This document shows, one piece after another, positions 43,062 to 51,276 of a DNA stretch of 56,659 bases; position 1 is the stretch's first letter, and the number at the start of each line of letters is the position of its first letter. The DNA comes from Synergistaceae bacterium (GTDB lineage: Bacteria > Synergistota > Synergistia > Synergistales > Aminobacteriaceae), in contig JAFSKV010000022.1 of the NCBI GenBank assembly GCA_017448795.1, positions 1 to 56,659 on the forward strand. Direction: 5' to 3'. The position numbers and the translations under genes were made by a program. The notes below the pieces were generated by a model, which saw nothing but the letters and a program-made list of their open reading frames with translations, had not been told where the DNA came from and did not search any database.

Positions 43062-44453
43062 TTACGAGTTGAGCGGCTCAAGCCTCCTGAAAAGTTCTTC
43101 CTTGTCATGGCCGAGTATCAGTGTGAGCGAGGCGGCTCTCTTGTCTGGCTGAATGAGCCTCTCGTTCTTTATACCGCAGAGTTCAGCCAGTGCCATAGCT
43201 CCTTGTCTCCCTGAGTCGTCATCACTTGGCGGGTAAATTATGCTTGATGCCCTGTAGTCGTAATGCCTTGCGTTGCCCGTGTAAGGCACTTCGATTCCGA
43301 TTCGCTGGAAGATTTGGGCGGCTCTTTTGCCGATTCCCTTCTCGCCGTCGCCGTTGAGGATGCGTATACTTAGTATCTGGTCGCGGAGTTCTGCTATCTT
43401 CTCGCTGTCAAAACCTGACATGTTGACGGGCTCAGGTGTCAGGTCAAGCTCAACAGCCCCGCCGTCATCAGCCTCTGTGTTATCAGCAGGAGGAAGCATC
43501 GCCGCAAGCTGCGCGGAAAAAGCCTTGTTGTCCAGAATCCAGTAGCTTATATTCTTGCTTGAACCTGTGCGGCCGGGTGCCATGAACATTTTTATCCTGT
43601 CGGTTGAAATCGAGTTTGTGAACTGCACCAGCTTCAACGCCTCAAGGGGGGCAAGATCCGTGTCAATAGAGTCGTAAAGCTCCGTAACAATCGCGGGAAT
43701 CCTGGGCAGTATCGCCGGAGTCTTTATCTTCTTCATCATGATGTCGATGAATTTCTGCTGACGCTTGACCCTCCCGATGTCGCCTAGGGGGTCATGCCTG
43801 AATCTCACGTAGCCCAAAGCTGTTTTGCCGTCCATGTGCTGCTGGCCCGCGGGAATGTTGATGAATAATTTTCCCGAATAGTCGTTGTAGTGAAGCCGCT
43901 TCTCAACGTAGATGTCAATTCCGCCAAGTATGTCGACGATACGCGGGAAGCTCTTGTAGTTTATCTTGACGAAATAATCAACAGGCATCCCCGTCAAATT
44001 CACGAGAGTCTCGCGGAGAAGGTTAATCCCCCCGTAAACATAGGCGTGATTGATCTTGTCCCAGCCGCGCCCGGGAATGTAGACGCGTGAGTCTCTTGGG
44101 ATTGAGGCAATGCGGAGTCCCTTGTTGGCAGCGTCGAATATGGCGAGGGCTATTGCGTCAGTCCTTGAGCCTCCTTCAACGTTATCCAGCCCGACAATGA
44201 GGACGTTGACGGTGCTTCTTGCTACGGCTTCGGGCTTCTCTGCTTCTCCTACGGCAAGCTCTCCGGCGGCCGGCGCAGCAGAATCAGGTGAAGCCTGCAT
44301 AATCTGCGGAGGAAGCGCGGGTTTTGCCTGCACGCTCAGGGGAACAGGAAGCGGGTTCGGGTCATTCAGCAGCTCCATGAGCCTTAACGCCGCCCCCCCT
44401 ACAGCTGAGGCCGTAACCATGAATATAATTCCCAATATCTTCAGCATTCTCAT
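43062..44453 (-). CDS. LytR-CpsA-Psr (LCP) family protein with LytR_C domain
   Basis: A membrane-anchored phosphotransferase family that attaches glycopolymers to peptidoglycan. An N-terminal helix (about 3-28) is followed by a Pro/Ala linker, then the LCP domain with VLIVGLDNVEGGSRTDAI, the Arg residues in IPRDSRVYIPGRG, KINHAYVYGG and VRFRHDPLGDIGRVKRQQ, and a C-terminal LytR_C domain (ILNGDGEKGIGKRAAQIFQ). The ATG at 44453 has AGAGG eight bases upstream; a GTG 15 bases earlier lies inside that ribosome binding site. It overlaps the nadD 3' end and is co-transcribed with obg-nadD. In a diderm its acceptor polymer is unclear. Confidence 0.92.
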   Translation of the reverse strand: MRMLKILGIIFMVTASAVGGAALRLMELLNDPNPLPVPLSVQAKPALPPQIMQASPDSAAPAAGELAVGEAEKPEAVARSTVNVLIVGLDNVEGGSRTDAIALAIFDAANKGLRIASIPRDSRVYIPGRGWDKINHAYVYGGINLLRETLVNLTGMPVDYFVKINYKSFPRIVDILGGIDIYVEKRLHYNDYSGKLFINIPAGQQHMDGKTALGYVRFRHDPLGDIGRVKRQQKFIDIMMKKIKTPAILPRIPAIVTELYDSIDTDLAPLEALKLVQFTNSISTDRIKMFMAPGRTGSSKNISYWILDNKAFSAQLAAMLPPADNTEADDGGAVELDLTPEPVNMSGFDSEKIAELRDQILSIRILNGDGEKGIGKRAAQIFQRIGIEVPYTGNARHYDYRASSIIYPPSDDDSGRQGAMALAELCGIKNERLIQPDKRAASLTLILGHDKEELFRRLEPLNS

Positions 44454-44464
44454 TAAATCACCTC

Positions 44465-45061
44465 TCACAAATTTTTGTACAGATTGTTGGACGCAATATA
44501 TATCTCGACAAGATGAGGCACCAGAAATCTTATGCCCTTTCCGTCTCTCACGCGCTCACGGATTACTGTGCTTGAGACTGCGAACTGTGGAATCTCTATA
44601 TATTTTAGCTTATCACGGACAAATTCCGGCAAGGTTTCTATTCCGCTGACAGGGTAGCCCGGCCTTCTTGCCGTAACAAGCGTGCAAAGCTCCGGGATTC
44701 TCTCGTACTCAAACCATGACGTGATAGACAGCATAGCATCAAGCCCCGTGATGAAGTACAGGTCTTCCGGCTTAATCCCCGTGTCAAGAAACGCCCTCAA
44801 AGTGTCAACCGTGTGAGTCTCTTCCTCCCGGTCAATCTCAATCCGTGAGACCGAGTACTCAAGGACTCCAGCCGTCGCAAGAAGAGTCATCGCGTACCTG
44901 TCTTCAGCGGGGGTAATTCTGCGCTGGTGCTTGTGGGGAGGGTCTCCAGTCGGCACAAAGATTAGGCGGTCAATTCCCAGATTTATCCGGGCTTCCTCAG
45001 CCGCCAGAAGATGCCCGTAGTGTATCGGGTCAAAAGTCCCGCCCATTATTCCTGTCTTCAT
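44465..45061 (-). CDS. nadD: Nicotinate-nucleotide adenylyltransferase
   Basis: Makes nicotinic acid adenine dinucleotide in NAD synthesis. The 198-residue protein has the nucleotidyltransferase motif GIMGGTFDPIHYGHLLAAEEA (GTFDPxHxGH), FVPTGDPPHK and the C-terminal ISSTxIR-like VSSTVIRERV. It starts three bases after the obg stop, with GGCAGG overlapping the obg end, and is followed by the LCP gene. obg-nadD adjacency is common in bacteria. Confidence 0.96.
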   Translation of the reverse strand: MKTGIMGGTFDPIHYGHLLAAEEARINLGIDRLIFVPTGDPPHKHQRRITPAEDRYAMTLLATAGVLEYSVSRIEIDREEETHTVDTLRAFLDTGIKPEDLYFITGLDAMLSITSWFEYERIPELCTLVTARRPGYPVSGIETLPEFVRDKLKYIEIPQFAVSSTVIRERVRDGKGIRFLVPHLVEIYIASNNLYKNL

Positions 45062-45064
45062 GGC

Positions 45065-46357
45065 CTAACCTGCCGTGCCGGGCTCAAAGTCAAATTCGGC
45101 CTCGCCTATGTACACCTTGTCGCCTTCCCTCGCGCCAGCGGCCTCTAATGCCTCCTCAACGCTGAGAGCCTTAAGCAGCCCGGCGAATTTCTGGAGCGCG
45201 TCCTCATGCTCGAAGTTGATTCTTGCTACTGACTTCTCGAAGTTGGCGTGCTCGACCCTGAAGCTGCCGTCTGACTGCCGGATGATTTTCACGGGCTCGC
45301 GTGACGGCCTTGCTTTCCGGGCGGGAAGCTCGATTACCGGGAGGGCTGAAACTTGCGGTGTTGTTGCGGGAGTCTTGCGGACTAGGTCAGCTATTGCCCT
45401 GATGAGTTCGGGAATGTTTGTGCCGAATAGCGCGCTCACGGCCATGTAGGGGAGCGACAATCTTTCTGCTTCTTCCCTGAGTGCCTGGGAGTTGGAGTCA
45501 GTGCCGGGGACATCAATCTTGTTGCCGATGATGATTCCGGGACGTGTGTCGAGGCCTGCTCCGTATTCGTGGAACTCTGTCATGAGTGCGCGGAATGTTG
45601 CGACCGGGTCGGGCTGTGATAGGTCGATAACGTGGAGGATTATGCGTGTGCGCTCAACGTGTCTCAGGAACTGCAAGCCGAGTCCCTTCCCCTCGTGAGC
45701 TCCCTCAATGAGTCCCGGAAGGTCAGCAATCACAACTTGAGCGTCATCAACTGCCAGGACTCCGAGATTGGGCGTGAGTGTGGTGAAGGGGTAGCCTGCT
45801 ACTTTGGGCTTTGCTCCGCTGATGGCTGACAGGATGCTTGACTTGCCTGCGTTCGGGAAACCAGCGAGTCCAACGTCAGCAATCAATTTCAGCTCAAGCG
45901 ATAATGCCCGTTCCTCGCCCGGGTCTCCTTTCTCCGCGAATTTCGGGGCGCGTCTTGAGGATGATGCGAAGTGAGAATTTCCCCGGCCTCCTTTTCCGCC
46001 GTGGGCCGCGATGAATCTTTGTCCCGGTTCTGTGAGGTCAGCGAGGATTTCCGGGCTTCCAGTCTCACGGATGAGAGTCCCGCACGGCACGTGAATTGTG
46101 AGGTCGTCGCCGTCCTTGCCTGAGCGCAAAGCCCCGCCTCCATGTCCTGCGTGTCCTGCCTGAAAGCGCCTGTCATACTCGAAGTCAGCAAGAGTAACAA
46201 TTCCGCCTACAGCCTCGATTACGACATCGCCCCCTTTGCCTCCGTCGCCGCCGTCCGGGCCGCCTTTTGGGACGAACTTTTCACGCCTGAAGCTCAATGC
46301 TCCGTTGCCGCCTCGTCCTGCCTTAACGTAAATTTCTGCTGTGTCTGTGAATTTCAT
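45065..46357 (-). CDS. obg: Obg/CgtA GTPase
   Basis: A ribosome-associated GTPase in 50S assembly and stress control, 430 residues. The Gly-rich Obg fold (1-158: GGNGALSFRREKFVPKGGPDGGDGGKGGD) is followed by the G domain with G1 GFPNAGKSS, G3 DLPGL and G4 GNKID, and a C-terminal OCT domain (from about 345: RVEHANFEKSVARINFEHEDAL). It is third in rplU-rpmA-obg. A terminator hairpin lies in the 54-bp rpmA-obg gap, and no clear Shine-Dalgarno sequence precedes the ATG, so expression is probably set lower than that of the ribosomal proteins. Confidence 0.97.
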   Translation of the reverse strand: MKFTDTAEIYVKAGRGGNGALSFRREKFVPKGGPDGGDGGKGGDVVIEAVGGIVTLADFEYDRRFQAGHAGHGGGALRSGKDGDDLTIHVPCGTLIRETGSPEILADLTEPGQRFIAAHGGKGGRGNSHFASSSRRAPKFAEKGDPGEERALSLELKLIADVGLAGFPNAGKSSILSAISGAKPKVAGYPFTTLTPNLGVLAVDDAQVVIADLPGLIEGAHEGKGLGLQFLRHVERTRIILHVIDLSQPDPVATFRALMTEFHEYGAGLDTRPGIIIGNKIDVPGTDSNSQALREEAERLSLPYMAVSALFGTNIPELIRAIADLVRKTPATTPQVSALPVIELPARKARPSREPVKIIRQSDGSFRVEHANFEKSVARINFEHEDALQKFAGLLKALSVEEALEAAGAREGDKVYIGEAEFDFEPGTAG

Positions 46358-46367
46358 TGTTGACGGT

Positions 46368-46394
46368 AAAAAAATTGCCCCATATTTCAGGGGC
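46368..46394 (-). terminator. Intrinsic terminator between rpmA and obg
   Basis: On the minus strand GCCCC and GGGGC pair around TGAAATAT, then AATTTTTTT. Positioned within an operon, it should act as a partial terminator. Confidence 0.75.
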
Positions 46395-46411
46395 TTGCGT
46401 GATTTCTGGGT

Positions 46412-46669
46412 TTATGCCTGAGCGGGCTGAACTGATACGTACTTCCTGCCCATCTTCTTGTGGTAGCTGACCTTTCCGGGTACGAGGGCAAAGAGCGTGA
46501 AGTCCCTTCCGAGTCCCACGTGCCTGCCGGGGTGAACCTGTGTTCCGCACTGACGTACGAGAATGCTTCCGGCTGTTACGTCCTGGCCTGCGTAAACTTT
46601 TATCCCTCTGTACTTGGGCTGACTGTCGCGGCCGTTGGTTGAACTTCCTTGACCTTTCTTGTGTGCCAT
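46412..46669 (-). CDS. rpmA: 50S ribosomal protein L27
   Basis: An 85-residue protein beginning [24 protein letters not shown], with the C-terminal block [18 protein letters not shown]. There is no N-terminal presequence of the Firmicutes type that needs cleavage by Prp, and no prp gene lies between rplU and rpmA (16-bp gap). AAGGAGG precedes the ATG. It is part of the 50S subunit near the peptidyl-transferase centre. Confidence 0.98.
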   Translation of the reverse strand: MAHKKGQGSSTNGRDSQPKYRGIKVYAGQDVTAGSILVRQCGTQVHPGRHVGLGRDFTLFALVPGKVSYHKKMGRKYVSVQPAQA

Positions 46670-46685
46670 GAGTGAATTTCCTCCT

Positions 46686-47000
46686 TTATGCCTCTATGCT
46701 GCGGATGACTACTTCCGTGAAGTACTGGCGGTGTCCGCGCATCTTGCGGATGTTCTTCTTGCTCTTGTACTTGAAGACTAGTACTTTGTCGGCGCGTGCC
46801 TGCTTGATGATCTCGGCTGTTACTCTTGCGCCCGTGATGTAGGGATTGCCGAATCTTGCCTCCGTGTCATTGCCCCCGACTGCAAGAACCTTGTCGAAGA
46901 TTATCTCTGTGCTTGTCTCACCGGGGAGCTTCTCGACCCTGAACTTGTCGCCGACACTTGCGCGGTATTGCTTTCCGCCTGTCTCGATTACTGCGTACAT
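46686..47000 (-). CDS. rplU: 50S ribosomal protein L21
   Basis: A 104-residue protein with [25 protein letters not shown], then [26 protein letters not shown]. It is the first gene of the rplU-rpmA-obg-nadD-LCP unit. AAGGAGG lies 12 bases before the ATG. A TATAAT box sits 76 bases upstream. Confidence 0.98.
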   Translation of the reverse strand: MYAVIETGGKQYRASVGDKFRVEKLPGETSTEIIFDKVLAVGGNDTEARFGNPYITGARVTAEIIKQARADKVLVFKYKSKKNIRKMRGHRQYFTEVVIRSIEA

Positions 47001-47075
47001 GTGTGAATATATCCTCCTTACGCTGACATGAGGCCATGTAAAATGTTAATGCCTGAGTCATGCGAGATGTGAGAG

Positions 47076-47081
47076 ATTATA
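47076..47081 (-). promoter_or_regulatory. -10 box upstream of rplU
   Basis: A perfect TATAAT on the minus strand (preceded by GC), 76 bases before the rplU ATG. The -35 region is weak (GCTGTA at 17 bases). Confidence 0.45.
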
Positions 47082-47097
47082 GCATACCGCCACGCTG

Positions 47098-47376
47098 TTA
47101 CAGCACGTCCCCGTATTCCCCGCTGCCTTCCATCACCCTCACCGCGTACGAGCATACCGGGACAATCCTCACGTGTCTTGAGCGGGCTTCATCTATGACC
47201 TTCTCCACGAGATGCCTAGCAATTCCGCGTCCTCCGTATTCCGGGCGGACTCCTGTGTGTGTTATCGTCCACGTCCCGGATGACACAGAGAAATCGCACT
47301 CCCCTATCTGCTTCTCACCGTCATATGCCGCGCTTCTGTTTGCGTTTTCCTCGAAGATAATCGTTATGTCCTGCAT
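47098..47376 (-). CDS. Small GNAT-like acetyltransferase (YjdJ/PF14542 type)
   Basis: A 92-residue protein. The acetyl-CoA loop motif is VRPEYGGRGIARHLVEKVIDEARSR and the C-terminal PVCSYAV is typical of this minimal GCN5-related family. I chose the ATG at 47376 because GGGAGG lies four bases upstream; the frame upstream reads through without a ribosome binding site. The substrate is unknown. It follows the cstA-HMA pair on the same strand. Confidence 0.85.
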   Translation of the reverse strand: MQDITIIFEENANRSAAYDGEKQIGECDFSVSSGTWTITHTGVRPEYGGRGIARHLVEKVIDEARSRHVRIVPVCSYAVRVMEGSGEYGDVL

Positions 47377-47453
47377 GTTTCCTCCCAAGTCAACAAAAAG
47401 AGACAGCCCCGGCATATTAACGCCAAGACTGCCCACCGCATAATTCCGATTTC

Positions 47454-47669
47454 TTACGCCGCTTCTATCTTGCTGACCTCGTAGCCAGCCTCTTCAATGA
47501 CTTCCTTTATCAGGGAGTCTTCAACGTCTCTTGACAGAGTGATTACCGCCGTGTTTGTCTCAAGGCTCACTTCCGCCGACTCAACCGCCTTGAGGCGTTC
47601 AAGGGCTTCTTTGACGTGCTTCACGCAGTTCTGGCAGCCCATTCCTTCAACGTGTACGATTTTCTTCAT
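47454..47669 (-). CDS. Heavy-metal-associated (HMA) domain protein, CopZ-like
   Basis: A 71-residue single HMA domain (beta-alpha-beta-beta-alpha-beta) with the metal site GMGCQNCVKHV (CxxC). Such proteins chaperone Cu(I) or related metals. The ATG lies two bases past the cstA stop, so the pair is translationally coupled, although no copper ATPase is adjacent. It could instead be a helper of the CstA transporter; that is unproven. Confidence 0.9.
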   Translation of the reverse strand: MKKIVHVEGMGCQNCVKHVKEALERLKAVESAEVSLETNTAVITLSRDVEDSLIKEVIEEAGYEVSKIEAA

Positions 47670-47671
47670 GG

Positions 47672-49189
47672 TTACGCCTTCTTTGACTCAGGGGAATATA
47701 CCCTCATCCAGTAAATCACGAAGAACAGCACAGCGACTCCGATTCCGATTCCGTAAGCAAGATTTCTCTCAAGCATCAGGTAGCACTCAGGGGCGATGCA
47801 GAAGTATGTTACGCTGACCGCAGACATGAACGTTGCCGGGATTGCCGCGATGAAGCCCTTTCCTGCCCCGACGCTGCGGCAAAGGTAAACTGCCCCCGCC
47901 CACAACGCTATCATTGCGAGTGTCTGGTTTGACCACGAGAAGTAACGCCACACGATTCCGTAATCCAGGAACGAAATAGCATAGCCCGCCGCAAGTAACG
48001 GAACAGCAAGAAGGAGTCTCGGCATCATACCCTTCTGGTCAATCTTGAACCAGTCAGCAAGAGTCAGCCTCGCGCTCCTGAACGCCGTATCACCTGACGT
48101 AATCGGGCAGGCCACAACGCCGAGAAGTGCCAGAATGCTCCCTATAGGCCCAAGTAGTCCTACTGAGATTTGATAGACGCTCGTTGAGTTTCCTCCGCCG
48201 ACTGCAAGAAGTCCAGCCGTAGAGAAGCCGCCGCCTGTCTCATTGTAGAACGCAATTCCTGCCGAAGCCCAAATCAGCGCGATGATGCCCTCAGCCACCA
48301 TTGCCCCGTAGAACACGAAGCGACCCTGACGCTCGGACGTTAAGCATCTTGCCATCATAGGGGACTGTGTAGCGTGGAAGCCCGAAATCGCCCCGCAGGC
48401 CACCGTGATGAACATAAGCGGCCATATAGGCATCGAGTCAGCCTTGGGGTGCATGTTGTAGAGTCCCTCCCACAGCTCAATCATCGGCTTCGTTCCCTGA
48501 ATGTGGTTGTAGACCGTCATACCGCCGATTCCGATTGCCATGAAGATCAGGCACAGCCCGAAAACGGGATATATCTTGCCGATTACCTTGTCGATTGGGA
48601 GCAGTGTTGCGAGGAAGTAGTAGATGAGGATTACGACCGTGAGAATCTTTGTCCATTCCCCCGCGCTGTAGCCCATGAACGTAGCAGGAGCTCCGCCAGC
48701 CGCGCCGACAGCCCCGCTTGTTCCCTGAGTCACCATGAGCGCAAGCAAGCCCGCCGGGCCGACCATGAAGACGACTCCGACCATGACCAGAAGCACGACG
48801 CTGAACAGCCTCATGACCTGAAGCATGAAGCCGCCGAGATATTTCCCGGTGATTTCGCTCACGCTCGCGCCGTCATTCCTGATTGAGAGCATCCCAACGA
48901 GGTAATCATGGACAGCACCCGCGAAGATTGTCCCGAAGACTATCCACAAGTAGACCTGCGGCCCCCAGATTGCCCCCGTCAACGCCCCGAATATCGGCCC
49001 AAGCCCCGCAATGTTCAGGAGCTGGATGAGGAATGCACGCCCCGCAGAAATCGGAACGAAGTCCACGCCGTCCGGGTGCTCAACGCAGGGTGTCTTCCTG
49101 TCGTCCGGGCCGAATACGCTGTTGACGATCGTGCCGTAAATCATGTAGCCCAGTATGAGCAGCACAAGTCCGCCAAGAAATGAATACAT
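47672..49189 (-). CDS. cstA: Carbon starvation protein CstA-type peptide/pyruvate transporter
   Basis: A 505-residue membrane protein. The CstA core motifs are NIAGLGPIFGALTGAIWGPQVYLWI, FAGAVHDYLVGMLSIRNDGASVSEI, SGFHATQSPMMARCL, PITSGDTAFRSARLTLADWF and YFSWSNQTLAMIALW, with about 14 helices. E. coli CstA and BtsT take up peptides and pyruvate respectively. It is shorter than E. coli CstA (about 700) but normal for anaerobe members. It has a good ribosome binding site (AAGGGAG) and leads the cstA-HMA unit. Confidence 0.93.
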   Translation of the reverse strand: MYSFLGGLVLLILGYMIYGTIVNSVFGPDDRKTPCVEHPDGVDFVPISAGRAFLIQLLNIAGLGPIFGALTGAIWGPQVYLWIVFGTIFAGAVHDYLVGMLSIRNDGASVSEITGKYLGGFMLQVMRLFSVVLLVMVGVVFMVGPAGLLALMVTQGTSGAVGAAGGAPATFMGYSAGEWTKILTVVILIYYFLATLLPIDKVIGKIYPVFGLCLIFMAIGIGGMTVYNHIQGTKPMIELWEGLYNMHPKADSMPIWPLMFITVACGAISGFHATQSPMMARCLTSERQGRFVFYGAMVAEGIIALIWASAGIAFYNETGGGFSTAGLLAVGGGNSTSVYQISVGLLGPIGSILALLGVVACPITSGDTAFRSARLTLADWFKIDQKGMMPRLLLAVPLLAAGYAISFLDYGIVWRYFSWSNQTLAMIALWAGAVYLCRSVGAGKGFIAAIPATFMSAVSVTYFCIAPECYLMLERNLAYGIGIGVAVLFFVIYWMRVYSPESKKA

Positions 49190-49289
49190 GAAAGTTTTTC
49201 TCCCTTCTTAAAGTGTGGTAGGATATGGAAAATTTTAGCCCATTCACGAATATAATCAAGCATTCACATTCGAAGGAGGTACATTTGTC

Positions 49290-49994
49290 ATGTCCGCACG
49301 TCCGCAAAAGACCTTAGGCGTTCTCGGAGGAATGGGGCCCGCCGCCTGCGCCGAATTTCTCCGCATACTAGCCCGCGACTGCCCCGCAGAAAACGACTCC
49401 CAGCATCCCCGCATCATCATGCTGTCCGACCCCGACACCCCCGACAGAAGCGACGGACTCATGGGTATAGGCCCTGACCCCCTCCCGGTCATCCGCAAGA
49501 ATTTGTTGAAGCTCGCGGAATGGGGGGCTGACATCCTCGCCGTCCCATGCAACACAGCGCACTACTTCATCGACCGCTTCAGGGACGAGCTGCCAGTGCC
49601 ATTGATTCACATCGTCGAGGCCACCGTTGAGGCCGCAAAAGAATTGTCGGCGGGAAACTGCTCGTGGCTTCTAGCTACTGACGGGACGCAGAAGAGCATG
49701 ATTTACCCTGCCTGCGCTGAGAAGATGAGCTACCATTTCCTCAAGCCCTCCCGTGAGCAGCAGGAGAGAGTCCAGCTCTGCGTGAGGCGGGTCAAGGCCG
49801 GCGACATGGCCGAGGCCGGTGAATTGATGCGTGAAGTTGTCGGGGAGCTGTGGCGGGAGCGTGATGTTCCTGTTACGATGGGCTGCACGGAATTGCCGCT
49901 GGCGTACGATGCTTCAGGGCTTCCGCGTGAAAGGCAGGTGTCAAGCCTCCAGGCCCTGAGCGACGCGTGCATACGTGTGCTTTACGGGGGCTGA
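49290..49994 (+). CDS. Aspartate/glutamate racemase family protein
   Basis: A cofactor-independent racemase fold of 234 residues. The N-terminal LGVLGGMGPAACAEFLRIL, the first catalytic Cys in AVPCNTAHYF and the second in TMGCTELPLAY are intact, as expected of the aspartate racemase (RacX/YgeA-like) group. It may supply a D-amino acid or racemise another substrate. AAGGAGG lies upstream and TATAAT is near 49250. It is divergent from cstA. Confidence 0.92.
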   Translation: MSARPQKTLGVLGGMGPAACAEFLRILARDCPAENDSQHPRIIMLSDPDTPDRSDGLMGIGPDPLPVIRKNLLKLAEWGADILAVPCNTAHYFIDRFRDELPVPLIHIVEATVEAAKELSAGNCSWLLATDGTQKSMIYPACAEKMSYHFLKPSREQQERVQLCVRRVKAGDMAEAGELMREVVGELWRERDVPVTMGCTELPLAYDASGLPRERQVSSLQALSDACIRVLYGG

Positions 49995-50042
49995 ATGCTA
50001 TAATCAGCCGGAAATCTCACACGAAAGGATCTGATTCATCAC

Positions 50043-51209
50043 ATGCCGTACGAAGAGGAACAAGAGCTGTCACTGCTAGACATATTCCGCATTATATGGG
50101 GGAGGAAATGGCTGATATTCTTCCTGACGTTCGTTTTCGGGGCGGGGGCCACAATTTACGCCTTCACAGCCCCCTTCATATACCGGGCTGAATGCAGGGT
50201 GCTTCCTCCCGGCACTGGGGGCGGAGGACTCGCCTCACAGCTCGGAGGACTTGCCAGCTTCATGGGGCTTGGAACTGCCTCGACGGCTTCAAGAGGGCAG
50301 ACAATGCTAGGCATACTTCAGGGCGACTCTGTGGTTGACGTGATAATAGACAAGTTCAACCTAATGGAGGAACTGAGCATAGATATACGTCTGAGGGCTA
50401 GGGATGCTGTTCTTGCGAAACTTGAGGCTACAGAGGACACAAAGAGCGGGATTATCAGCGTGGCTTACCAGGACAAAGACCCCCAGAGAGCCGCCGACAT
50501 CGCAAACGCTTTCGTTGAACAGCTGCAGATAAAGATGCGTGAAATGTCGTTCCTTGACGCTCAGGAAAAACGCACGTTCTTCGAGAACCAGCTCGTTCAG
50601 GCACAGCAGCAGCTTGCGGACGCGGAAAATGCGATGATGCGCTACCAGCAGAACAGCGGAGTCCTTGCCCTAGGTTCACAGACAGCCTCACTTCTCGGCT
50701 CAATCGCAGGCCTGAGAAACCAGATAGCCGCAAAGAACGTTGAAATCTCCTCCCTGTCAAGTTATGCCCGTGAAGACAACCCCCGCCTTAAACTCGCAAG
50801 ATCACAGCTTGAGGCCATGACTAAGGAGCTTCACCGCCTCGAGGAAGAGCAGAGACGCACAGAGAGACGGCCTGGACGCGTCATGTCAGGCGACATACTT
50901 TCGTCGCTGGGAAATGTCCCTGAGCTCAACGTCGAGTACATGCGCTACGAGCGTGATCTGAGATTCGCGAACGTGAAGTATGACACAATGCTCCGCCAGT
51001 ATGAGAACGCAAAGCTCTCTGAGGCAAGCGACCTGTCAACCCTCCAAGTAATCGACCCCGCCACGCCCCCGGACTGGAAGTTCAAGCCCAAGCGCGCGCA
51101 GATTATGGTTATCGGGACAATGATAGGCTTCTGCATCGGAGTGTTCTGGGCCTTCCTGTCAGCACACATAAGATCCCTCAAGGAGGGGCAGGAGTATTAC
51201 GACGAATAA
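50043..51209 (+). CDS. Wzz/GumC-like polysaccharide chain-length/export regulator
   Basis: A 388-residue inner-membrane protein. The N-terminal helix (about 23-43: KWLIFFLTFVFGAGATIYAF) and C-terminal helix (about 355-375) flank a periplasmic region with a Gly-rich stretch and a coiled coil (about 165-275). A Pro-rich motif (DPATPPDWKFKPKR) lies before the second helix, as in the PCP family. There is no C-terminal tyrosine kinase domain. AAAGGA precedes the start; a TATAAT box lies at about 50000. No biosynthesis genes follow; a terminator does. Confidence 0.9.
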   Translation: MPYEEEQELSLLDIFRIIWGRKWLIFFLTFVFGAGATIYAFTAPFIYRAECRVLPPGTGGGGLASQLGGLASFMGLGTASTASRGQTMLGILQGDSVVDVIIDKFNLMEELSIDIRLRARDAVLAKLEATEDTKSGIISVAYQDKDPQRAADIANAFVEQLQIKMREMSFLDAQEKRTFFENQLVQAQQQLADAENAMMRYQQNSGVLALGSQTASLLGSIAGLRNQIAAKNVEISSLSSYAREDNPRLKLARSQLEAMTKELHRLEEEQRRTERRPGRVMSGDILSSLGNVPELNVEYMRYERDLRFANVKYDTMLRQYENAKLSEASDLSTLQVIDPATPPDWKFKPKRAQIMVIGTMIGFCIGVFWAFLSAHIRSLKEGQEYYDE

Positions 51210-51234
51210 AAGCGTTCCTGCCGGAATAAAGGCG

Positions 51235-51270
51235 TTCCTCCCTGTCAGAAAACGGCGGGGAGGAATTTTT
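51235..51270 (+). terminator. Intrinsic terminator after the Wzz-like gene
   Basis: TTCCTCCC pairs with GGGGAGGAA around a 14-base loop, then TTTTT. It converges on the yifB stop. Confidence 0.8.
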
Positions 51271-51276
51271 ATGCTT

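Noticed and set aside
46670-46685. Prp ribosomal-processing protease gene between rplU and rpmA
   Set aside because: The gap is only 16 bp and L27 lacks the cleavable N-terminal extension, so no prp gene is expected here.
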